NCBI GenBank assembly: GCA_028751875.1
Contig: CM054140.1
Coordinates: 15,062,747 to 15,126,746, forward strand
Direction of reading: 5' to 3'
Source: Rapana venosa
Taxonomy: Eukaryota; Mollusca; Gastropoda; Neogastropoda; Muricidae
DNA length: 64,000 bases
The translations under genes and the position numbers were made by a program. Positions 1 to 12,458 of the stretch are shown piece by piece (within the stretch, counting starts at the first letter, position 1; every line of letters starts with the position of its first letter). The notes beneath the pieces were generated by a model. That model made no database searches. It had not been told where the DNA came from and saw nothing but the letters and a program-made list of their open reading frames with translations.

Positions 1-129
1 TTTTTTTTTAAATTAAGAATTAAGTCATTTTATATGTATTCTTTTCACAAAATAAGATTCTGTGCAGTGTCAGACCAGGTGTATGTCTGATGAGTTCTGA
101 TAGGGTCGAATACTCGTTATATCCCTCTA

Positions 130-200
130 TATTTTGCACCATATGTTGTTGCTTTACAAGATTCAGCGCTATATAAATTCCATACATTATTATTATTATA
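130..200 (+). repeat. Isolated SINE/LINE tail 'D' (GCGCTATATAAAT…(ATT)n)
   Basis: The sequence GTTGCTTTACAAGATTCAGCGCTATATAAATTCC followed by ATTATT repeats recurs at 3020-3070 (minus) and 24115-24170 (plus). It is the 3' end used by several SINE bodies in this window. Only the tail is clear here. Confidence 0.55.
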
Positions 201-1479
201 TGATCGTTTTCACTAACTTAATACATTCTTTCTTAGTCTTTCTTATCAGCTGGTAACAGTAACTGCTTGTAGACTCCTATTTCAATTAACTGTCAAGTCA
301 CAGTCATCTGTTAAGAATATCTCTCTCTCAATTAAAGACCACACTTGACGCTCAAATAAAACATCAAGATTAGCTAATGAACAGTGATGCTTTTTTTGAT
401 TTACTCAGTTTCTCTTGTGTATTTTCAAGTTTATTTGAACAAACCTTGTTAATTGTATTCTACACTGAAAGAGAAAATGTGTGATTCATTATTTGTATGG
501 AAATGCTTTGATTTCTTCTTGTAGTTCTGTGGACATAAATTATAGATATCAATACAATCAGAAACAGCCCTCTGAATATCAATACAAATAGAAACAGTCC
601 AATCAGTTGCAAGAGCATAGTGATATACACAGCCATATCAGAACCAATGAAGACGTCAGACAATATAGTTCAATTTTCAGAGTGTTTATTTACACAAAAA
701 CCACAGACATTGCCTTTTGAAGACAAAGACAATCTACAGTCATTCTGTTAACAGATCTTGTTTTGAACTTGTGCCAGTTGTTCTCCAAATACACACACAC
801 ACACACATACACACACTGCACACACACACAATCTCAAACGGTCACAATTTCTCAACTTATTTTTTTTAAGTAACAAAATCTGTGCGAGACAAACCTACAA
901 CACATGTAGAAGCTAATCATTCTTTTTGATAAATGAAATGCACTGTTGCTTGTCTGTGTTCTCAAAAACACAAAGGATGGAGAAAACTGTGTGCGCACAT
1001 ACTAATGTGCAGTGTGTGTGAAGTCAAATTTTTATTTCCAGATGGTACATTGCATAAGCAATGTGTGTGTGTGTGTGTCCCCCACAAAACACTGAAAACC
1101 TGAATCAACTCCACCAAGACACTCATTCTCATCCAAGAAATGTACTGAACACAGGTCTAATTGTGATCTCCAATCACAAAGAATGCATACAAAACCATAC
1201 ACACTACAGACTCATTGCACTCACACACACACACGAGTCAAGTCAACACTTCACACCCACAAACACATGACCCTCATGTTATTTGCCACACAGCACGTAT
1301 CTAGTCTCATAACACATACCCTCTCAAAGAAATCTCTGTTCCAGCATTTTCTCACACGCAAACACACTTGTAATGCACACCTACAAGAAGTATCTCTTGT
1401 TGTCAAGCATCTTGCACACACACACACACACAGCTCCTTCATGCACACCTGCGCACACAGGCCTCAGTTGTTCAGCAGT
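201..1479. other. BRIX1 downstream flank with CA microsatellites, no gene seen
   Basis: This region has short ORFs in CA/TG-rich sequence only. (CA)n tracts lie near 789-830 and 1400-1432 and a (TG)n tract at 1063-1077. A fragment near 1015-1060 resembles the 3' end of a retroposon also seen at 10890-10975 and 12465-12545. It probably includes the BRIX1 3' UTR. Confidence 0.4.
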
Positions 1480-3336
1480 TCAAGCAGCGAAGATTTCATC
1501 CAAAGGATCCACACTGTGAATAACCTCGTGTCTCACTTTGCCTTTTTTCTGCTCCACTCGCTGCTTGTATTTGTCAGCCATATGTAATCTGGCCTGTCTT
1601 CTGGTCTGAAATCAATCCATTCATTTATCAATCTGTGCACATATTGGTTAGGTTACAAGAATATTTTAGTCACACATGATGTGTTGCTCATAAACTTTAC
1701 AAAACTTGAAATAACTCTAAAAACATAACAACTGCTTTAATGATGTGTAAATACAGCCAAGCTCCAAAAAGCCTAATCACACAAAAAATATCTAGCTCAT
1801 AACAGCAACTTTATACCAAATTTTTTACACAAATGCATACTCTCCAGATGTACACTTGTCTTTGAATACTCACATACAATGTATCAGTAAAGCAAGTGCT
1901 TTAAAATTTTCTACCCAAACCCAACACACACAATCAAAGAGAAATCATAATGAAAAATGGCAAGGGCTCACATTGTTTGGTGAGACGTAGTGGGGATTCT
2001 GGTAGAGTGTTGGCCCACCAAACGAGCCCTCAAAGATCTTGATGGGGTTCAGCACAAAACGAGGTCCTGCAATGACAAAAACCATGAAACTCAACGTCAT
2101 ATTAACTGCACTAGCTGCTGATGGTTCTACAAACTTCTACCATGCCATGTGGGCAAAAAAGAAAATGGAAAAAAGTACCAAAACTGATAGTGCAGACGCA
2201 ATTCATGTATGAAACCTAAATGCACAGAAAGAAGCAAACAGCTTGAGGTCCAGGAGGCACTCGCCTCCTCTTTATTTTGACATATCAAAACAATTCAAAA
2301 CTTGCCTCCTTAACCCTAGTAGCGCTAAATAGACAGCAACAAGCCTCACTTCTATTGGCTGAATTAACATTGGCTAGCATTGTTTTGGAGCAGGGTGGGC
2401 TCAAACAACCCTTGATATTGATATATAAAACTGAATTAAATGTGTTAAGCTATAAATCACTGGAAAGAACAGATAATATGCTTTTAAATGAGTATAATTT
2501 TATAATAGTGTGTAGTGTTTATGATTATGTAAAAAAAAATCACAAAAACAAAAAATCGTGTGCGCACTACCAATCACTGTTCCACCGTCAGGGCCCCTGA
2601 TCGATTTTAACACGATAAGCAAAGTTCTTGCGGTGCATAAATGTCATGATTAGGTAAACACTATTTCTTGACATTAGTTTTCAAAAAATAAGGAGTTTGT
2701 ATCGCTTTATTGGTCACCAAATACTCGGAAAAGTTCAGCGACAGGATCGACGCCATCGCGACCGTCATGGTGGAATGTGCGAAGTGGTGGCTTTCTATGA
2801 CAAAAATACAAAGATCGCTTGATTTCATGTGATGCAAAGTACTCAGCAGCATAGCGATTTGACTCAACAACAGTTATTTCGAAGCCTCGTTGCGTCAAAA
2901 TAAAGTAAAACAATCATGTGACGTCGAAATCACCGAGTAGCAAAGAAGTCCATCCAGCAAAACTAGCACCGCTCGATTCAGTCCAATCGCGATAGATTTT
3001 TACCAAGTTTTTCAAAAATATTAATGTATGGAATTTATATAGCGCTGAATCTTGTAAAGCAACAAATCAAAGCGCTCAGATTTTATTTCATACCACTTTA
3101 AGTCACGGCAGATTTCTCTCCGTGAAATTCGGGCTGCTCTCCCCGGGGAGAGCGGGAGAACGCGTCGCCACTTAGCGCTGCGCCACCCTTTCACCCTTTT
3201 TTTTTTGTTTTTTTTTTTGCTGCAGCTGTATTTGTTTCCCTATCAGAGTGGCTTTTTTCTAAGAATTTTGCCAGGGACAACTCTCTTGTTGCCGTGGTTT
3301 TTTTTACGTGCGCTAAATAATTACGTGTAACACACG

Positions 3337-3367
<31 letters not shown>

Positions 3368-6300
3368 TATATTCCACAATCCTTACCTCATCGTCTCTCT
3401 CATAGTTTATTTCAACCAAATCCAGCCTCTAAAACTCCTCCTCGCTGTCAATTTTGTAAAAAAGCTCGAAAAACGCTTGAAGAAATTCTAGTGCAAACGC
3501 TGGCCGCCATTTTTGTTGAAGACGATCTCGGCTGGTCCGAAAAAAATTTAAAATACACTCTTAACCAATCAGATTCTTCGTTGCTAGTGTGTGTCAAACG
3601 ACCATCACCCCTTTCTGCAGGCCTACAATAGCCTTAACATTCATTGGCTGACCTTTGAAAGCGAAAGTAAGCTTTCAACTATGATCACCCACGTCATCCC
3701 GGAATATTCTGGGATCCGCCACACAGCTTAGACCCGCCTTTACCGGAATATTCCGGGAACCGCGCCACTAGGGTTAAAACAAAAACTGCTCCTACCCAGA
3801 GTGAATTTGCTTAGCAGTTTGGTCTCACCGAGAAGACTGTGACCACAGAACCAACCATTGTCCCATACAGAATTGCAATGTTGAGATTCTTTTAGCCAAT
3901 ACCCAACACTATAGCTTACAGCTTGTTGACATGAAGATTTCTTTTAATGGGAAGCATAGAAAACAACAATGTTGAGTCAACTCAACAATGTGTAGTTTCA
4001 AAGTAATTCAGCATCCTCTTGATCCCCACTGACCATCTTGCAGTCAAAGAAAAATATGCCTGATACTGTGGCCCTGGTTACTCCAATCTCATGGTGATCT
4101 CAGTTTTAGTTTCCCTCTGGTACCATGCCTGTGGTGCGTTCTTGTTAGAGCCTTTGGCATCAGGAAATTTGAAGGCGATTTCTTATAGGTAGTGTAGCAG
4201 TCATCACTCTAAGCCATTGTACTCAGCTTATTTTGATGTCACAGAGAATTTAGTAGAGAGCGTCCTGCATACGTTGGATCAAAATAGGCACCACTGAAAT
4301 GACCCAACAGCAGTGAAGAGTTTTTCCTGGTTGGTGCCCTCATGACAGCCTGACAATGATTTAACAGCTTTCTGTGGACTTCAGAATCTGCAGGGCCCAC
4401 ACACAAACTGAACAAGCAAAATACTCCTATAAGTAGCGTGGATAAAGAAGCACTGAGCATATCACAGAGGTTTACACAGCAAACAAATGAATATTACAAA
4501 TAACCAGACCACCACCATCACTCCCCCCTTACATACATAACCTTCGGATGAGACTATAAACTGAGGTCCTATGTGCGACTGCACGCAAAACATCTTGCAC
4601 ACATGTTAAAACGGGTTCGCTTTTCCGAAGAGTAGGCCATTGTGTGCTGGTGGGAACGGATGACAAATTTACAAAACTGCATACACAGCAGACTGGATGT
4701 AAAAAAGCATGTACTTATTCCATTATCCTCAAAATAAATAAATAAATAAATATGCCTAGGCTGACGAGATCATGGCCATCACTTACCAATCTCAGCCAGG
4801 GTTCCATTCTCCTCCACAATCTGGAAGTGTCTCACGAAGATCCTGTTGCTCTTGGCACTGAACGTCATTACCCGGTCAATGAACGGCTGGCTTTTGGGGT
4901 GACCTCGAGGTGTATTGAACACCTGCAATGTGCCTCACATTATGTATGATATAGAAAAATGAATCGATAATATTTTTAAGCAAATATGTTTTGTTTAGCA
5001 TAACAGTTTAAATTTTTTTTAGTTAAACACTGTTTTGCTTCATGCCATTCCTATCACTAAGAAAAGCATTTGCCTACTTCAAAAAGACACCGATTGAAGA
5101 CTGACTGTCAAGGGAAGAAAGATAAAAAAACAAAAGAAAAGGCGGTTACAGAGTAAATGAAAACAGATAATCCATGGAGTTACAATTCAGAATACAAACG
5201 ATGTTAGAGAAGAAGAAAAACAATGTACATACCTGAATAAACAACTCCTTCAGGAGTTTCAATTCAGGAAGCCTGTCAAATTCCTGGAAAGTACAGAAGA
5301 AAAGCATGATACCCACTTTGAAAGAACAGAACAGAACAAAAAAACTTGAAATATTCATAAACACAAAATATAAAACATCAAGACTTAGTATTAATTAGGG
5401 TAAGATTTTGACTCATTATTCACATTTACATTCATGGATAAGACAATATGGTCTCTATTTTAAATAATGAAACCCAACAAGAAGCAGGGATTATTATTTT
5501 TTGTTTGTTTCTCAGCTAGAGCTCTGAGGTTCAGCAATGGTGAGATATTGCATTATATGCCACTGCTCTCACCCTTCATTAATGTAGTTGCATTCTGACT
5601 TAGGGTAAAACTGAGATTAACTTTATCAGAAAGAGAAAGGATACGAAAGTTCTATGGAAATGGGGGAGGGGAGAGGAAGGCAGAAAAATATGATTAATTA
5701 AGAAAAGCACAGTTTAAATACAAAATTTTGTTGAACCTAAAATTCAAACCTAAATGTGCTTGCTAAATATTTTTCAGCAGCTTCCACATGAGAAAGATCA
5801 TACAACACATATGGCTGCAACAATATCTAACCTCAAGCAAAGACAAATATGCTGAACATTTTCTTTAAAAGCAAAGTATTCTGTCCTCATCACACACAAA
5901 AAGGGAAAAAATGCCCCTCTTTTTTTTTCCCTCTCTCTGTTTCAATCATTTGTTTGTGTGTTTTTTTCCTCATTTACTCAGAGGGTTCACACAGACTCAA
6001 AAGTTGTTTTACCTTGTCAAAAGAGAGGATGGGGCGTGAGGTAGTCAAACAATTGCCTGTCATCTTCAGCTCCATCATGGTGTGAACTGTTGTAGAGGAT
6101 TTTAAAAAACACACTGCATTAACAGTAAGAAATATTTAGTACAAACTTATGTATACATGCAAAGAGCCCTTAGCATTTGTAACAACAGCAAAAAGAACAA
6201 CACACACATAACAAAACAAAAACCTATAATCTATTTTAAAATGACCATAATGTGTTTATACACAATTAAACAAATGTAAAAATATATGCTTTACATAAAA

Positions 6301-7626
6301 ACTGGTTATATTGTTTTCACACAGGCTTTCCATCAATGCTGAAACATTTCCAAAATTCTAAAGAGCTTACTCCCATGTTACTAAAAGCTTCTCACTGGTT
6401 TAAAATGCCCATTCACTGCGAGGTGATTTAGACCATTCTGTAAATCTATTCAAAATGAATATATAAAGAATGGAACAGAAAGTGAATGGTGGGAAAAAGG
6501 AGGTAAATATGTCCAATAGATAGATTCTATAGCCATTTTTCCTACCACAGTTGAAAAAGTATCTCAGCAACTACCATTTTCACAGCTTACTGGGAATCAA
6601 ACAGAACACCTTGAATATTGCACAAATTTTCTTTCTTTTTTTTATTTTAGAACTTTCAAAAGTCCCTTTTTTGTTCACAAGATTTAGATATGATTATTTA
6701 TAAATTGTATTTAAACAGAATTTTAAGTATTAAACAAAATCACATGAGCTTGTTCTGGTATTATTTTCAGTCTACCATATATTATTTGATGGCCAGTTGC
6801 TCATTGAAAGTTTAGAACAAAAGACAGCACTATCTTTACAACTAAATCCTAGAAATAAAAATATTTAAAAAATATATGCTTACAAATGGATTTGTAAGAT
6901 CTAAAACCTGGTGATTTTTTTCTTGTTTGGCTTCAGTCTCATCCCCTTCCCTCCTACACAATAAAATACTAATAGGATTTTTTGTTTAAAGTTAAAGGAA
7001 GAAAGAAAGGGGAAAAAAGAAAATAAAAGAAGAGCATGCAATAATGACAGAACACAAACAATACAAGAAGTACTCACTGTTCTCTACCAAAAATTTAGCA
7101 GAGGGGCCTGCAGGAACGTTTGAAATCCTTAACAAATACAAAGCAGACAACAGTCGAAATGATGTAATGATGGCATGGAAATAACAACACTGGATGTCAT
7201 TTGGTCACATACAAGTACAACCACTGATTGGTCACATATTGTGTGACATCTGGTACATAACATGAAATCATGAATTCTTAGTGACTTAAGTAATAAATTT
7301 TTAAGTACATACAACACCCCACCTTTTCATTATAAATATAAAGTTGTGTGCATTTGTGTGAGTGTATCTGTATGCGTGAACCTGTTGGTATATAAGCAGG
7401 TATGCAAGCATGCTCATGTTTCTTGAACATATGAAAACAAATGTGTAAGTGTAGACAAATATAATATTACCACCACCACCCCCCCACCCCAAAAAAAAAT
7501 TCAATCCAAAAGACCCACACTTGATATGATCTTTTAAGTTTGAATCTCAACTTTCTTTTAAAAACACATGCTTTTCCTATGTCACTCAACACAAATACTC
7601 ATATTACTATATCTGTTTGAGAGGGG

Positions 7627-7686
<60 letters not shown>

Positions 7687-10600
7687 CCTCTTTTTACAGT
7701 ACTATTCCACTCATTAGCTACATCATTAATACACATTTGAATGTAATTCCTAAAATAAATCTCTTCATTAAATGACATCATTTTCTACTTTAAAAAATAT
7801 ATCTAAAAAAACTAAACAACTTTCCAAATAGAAGCAAAAGAAATAAAAGAAAAACAGTGACCAGGGTCTTCACTTTCATCACTGGAAAAACTCATTCATA
7901 ATGTTTTTTAAAAAAGAAAAGAAAAAAAGACAGGCAGGAAGTGACTTGACATTCAATCAATCCTTAAATCTGAAATTTAGTATTTGGAAATGCATACTAT
8001 CCAATTCAATCATCAGGAGCATAAGATTATTCACTTCTGTTGTATACAAATAGATAAGAATAAATTTTCACTACATTTATAAACAGACTGTTAAATGAAC
8101 TTGTAAATAAAGCTCACCACATATAAAGATCTTCCTTCTTCTTGCATTCAAAGAAGATACATTTTTGGCAATTCTTCATTTCACAGATCTGAAAACAACA
8201 ATAGGAATAAAATTAAAGCAACAACAAAGCAACATGGCCATATATGTCACAAATTTTCATGTCATTTTATTTTTAAGTCATGACAATGTCTTTAATTCAC
8301 CAAAATGATGAAAGTAAAAACTCCTATACGAGTAATAATACTGCAACACTCATAATAAATGATATGCATGTATGCACACATGCATTTATATATATATATA
8401 TGCACACACACACACACACTTGCACACACACATCCACTTAACTCAAATCAACTTACATTATAAAATGTATACAAGAAGAGAGAATACAATAAATGAACAT
8501 GAACTGAAGTTTAAGCAGATTCATATCAGAACACAAGTTTGCTTCATTCACTTACATAGTTAACATAGCCTACAAACAAAATAGTCACCATAAATTATAA
8601 ACATTAGCAAAGTATAAAGTCTCATCAATCCAACAATATTCTTCTTCATCCTTTTTTTTTGGTCATGTTTCTTCCAGGGGAGGTTTGACATTGATGAGCC
8701 TTCATCTCTCTGTTTTGAGCTTCTTCCTTCTTTATGCTCCTTTCTCTAAGATCATCTGCAATACAGGCAGCCCAGGTCTTGCTAGGTCTTCCCTTTGGTC
8801 TCTTTCCATCCACTACGAAGTTCATTGCTCTTTTTATGATGTGGTGGTCTGCTTTCCGTCATAAAAAAAGCAATGAACTTCAATCCAACAATATAATTAT
8901 AATAAATTCTATACATGTATACACAATGACAGTAAATTGAAATAATTTGGGGGGGGGGGGGGGGGGGGGTTCTCACTCTACCTTCAATGGGGATTCATAT
9001 AAATGTATAAAATAAAAATAAAAATAATGATTTCTTTCTTCTTTTTTGTCCAATGGTAAGATTTTGTGTATCATTTGTATGCAACCATTTTTGTAGTCAG
9101 TACTGATGTTGACTCAGTGCAAAATTTCCTAAAACAGGCGACTCGTCTCCATGGTAGCTCAATCCTGTGCTGTCAGATCATGAGTGCAAGGCTTTAACCA
9201 CTAGGCTATCCTTCCCCTCTCTAAAAGAACAATTTTAAAAGACTTACTTCATTGATGACAGACAGGTGATCTTTCCGATCCATCTTGGATTCTGCAAATG
9301 AAGAGGTTGCACTGTAAATGACTTTAGAAATGAGCATTAATTTACACATTGTTTTATGCCTGCTCAAACATGCATCGCATGTGCATGCACACATACACAC
9401 ACACAAACACACAAGTCCTACGGATTACACACACCAAGTCCTTCCTGATCTATCCACTACAATTCATGAAGACAAAATAGGGAAATGTATTATGTAGTCC
9501 TACAGGTCATCTATTCCTCCCTCCATGATGATCTACCCTTCTCCCCATTCCCCACCCTCTTAAATAAACATGTGCTGGCCAACCTCCTTGGCTTCACCAA
9601 ATTATGCCATCTTTGGAAATGTTGTATCGACCATCAATAGCTTGTTGCAAAAGACAAGCAGATTCCCAAAAATAAAGTTTGTGATCACTTAACATCTGGA
9701 AGATTTTTTTTATCTCTGACATCATTGCTATTTTTGTCTTCCGATCTTCACACAACAGACTGTCTTCAAACATTGGTAATTTCCAAAATCGGAAATGCAT
9801 GATAGGACATAACGTCATAAGCGTATTTTTATATATTTTTAAGTATATGGTAATGTACTGAAAGTGAAACCAGACAACTCTTACATTGAATCAGTTTGTG
9901 CACAAAGCCAAGCGGTCATTATTGGCCATCTGTTATACTTGTTATAGTTAGCGTTGTTCTCTTTTGCTCATTACTTTCCAAGTCACATCTCCAAACTTTC
10001 ATGTTATTTGCCTTCTTCTTTTCATTGTGAAGTACAACAGTGGTATAAAAGAAAAACACAAACAGTGGTTGGTCAGAGGTCCCTCCTTACTCTTTCTCTT
10101 CTGATTTTCTAATGTTGTGGGTTCTTTTGATGTGCAAAAGTTCATAAAGACTAAAATACACAAGTCTGACTGGTTTAATCTGCTATGAAAGACTTGACAT
10201 CCACTGATTCAGGAATCAGTTCAATTTTCCTGTCAACTGGGATGAAAGGGCAAGGCTCCAAATCCAACCCAGAATCTCACGGTTTACTTGTTTGGTAGGT
10301 GATATACATGTCTAAACCATCATTAAAAACAATTTTTAAAAAGGCATCTTGCCATGTCCCTTCTTAATTTTGCAATTTAAGTCCTTGTGATGTTAAACTT
10401 GAAAAAATACAACACAATTTTTCAGCCTGTTACTATTGGGTAAGCAAGCAAGCAGCAACAACAACAACACCAACAACAACAACTTGTAACAATAACAACA
10501 ATTAAAAGGAAAAAAGAATATCATTATATGACAGGACTTTTATTGTGTGGTTCAGGATCAAGTGACAAAAATACGAATCACCAGCAATTCAGACAGTGAA

Positions 10601-11174
10601 TTCTGCATTATGTTTAAAAAAGATGGGGTTTTTTTATTATTTAAAAATGCAACTACTCACCCTGTTTTGAGTGTGCCATCAGTTTACGAAGATCCTGCAT
10701 AAGGTGACGTGATCTGAAGGCAATGCCTCGAGTGCTGAAGATCAGCACACGCTGCTTGTTGGTCCATTTTACTTTCTGCAGATGAATAAAATTAAATCAT
10801 CATCATCATACAAACTGAAAAAGTGAAATGGAACAGGTCTGTAGACAATACTAAAGATAGTGGAGGCACAGATGTGGTCACGCACTCACTGGATGGCTTG
10901 ATGAAAAAAAGCAAATGCACTGCTTATTCAATGTACCATCTGAAAATAAAAGTTTGACTTTGACTTTGACTGGTAATCGTCATCATCAATTTTTTTTGTC
11001 GGCTATAGATATTAATATGATATACTGACATGCCATTCAATTTATTATTTTAATATCAATTATCATGTCAGTCATATAATTTATACAGATCTATCAAAAT
11101 ACCTGTACTGTTATATATTTTTTTAAACTTCTTGATTCATACTTTTTTAAAAACATAATATGCACACGCGTGCG

Positions 11175-11205
<31 letters not shown>

Positions 11206-11277
11206 GAATATATTTTATAAAATTTCAAGAAGTAAACACTTGCTCTGACGCCATTCATCTGTAACAGTGTAAGTATC

Positions 11278-11353
<76 letters not shown>

Positions 11354-12390
11354 TAGTATAACTTAGTATTTATAACTAAAGCCAGTAAAGGCCTTGAAAA
11401 TACATGTAAATAGATATATATATATATATATATATAATATCTTCCATAAAAATGTTAAAAATCATCCTTTAAGTTTCACTGACAGGAAGGCCATCTTAGA
11501 CTGCTTAAATGGATTACAATTAAACACCCAGAATACAAGCTCAATCAGTCTATGTTGTACATCAATCTATAAGAAATCTAGGGGGTAGTTTATATTTTGT
11601 TTTTTGTTTGTTGGACCAGTCATGACTGTCCTCTCTTCTCATGTTGAAGAAAAATGTCAACCAAATTTGCACCTAAATAAATTTCACAATACATTTTGAA
11701 AGCTTTTGGGTAATATACTTATAGTAATACTGACAGTGAGGAGTTTGAGAAAACAATATGGTTGAATTGAATAGTAATGTCAATATCAATTGACAGAGAC
11801 GATGACTGATGAGATAAGCATAAGAATTGTACACATTTTTAAAACATAAAAACAAAAGAATTAGGAAGAGCATGATCACCATACAATAAACAGCGCAGCA
11901 TTTTTACACAATATTAGTGTCCCTGGAAGCACTGATTCACTCCCCAATAATTGTGACATCACTCACTATTCTAGTTTATTTTGGACACAACAAGACCTTG
12001 AAATAATTGTTGAACATTTTGACTTAAAACCAATCTGCTGACTACTTCAATACTTTACATGAAATCAAGCCATCATCACAATTCTGTCATGAATACAGAA
12101 CACAAAGCCACCATTTGGCACAAAATGAGATTTCACGCTGTGACAATTGCGATGGGGTTAATTGTTTAGCTGCCCAAACTCCTGACCTGAGAACTTGACA
12201 ACTGATGAAGCAACAAAGACTCCAGGACTTTTTCTTTCTTTCTCTCTAGCTTCTCTCTCTGTCTGATTTTCCCTCTCTCCCCCTCTGTTTGTGTTCCCTA
12301 ACTGGGTGGGAGTGTGGAGTGCCTGGTCTTCTCATGTACTCACTACATTCATACATGTAACTTTGCGGGAGGTCTGCCTGCTGTGAAAAG

Positions 12391-12458
<68 letters not shown>

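Noticed and set aside
9594..9818. A 74-codon minus-strand ORF in a BRIX1 intron
   Set aside because: BRIX1 is complete and in phase without it, and no splice signals or family likeness support it.
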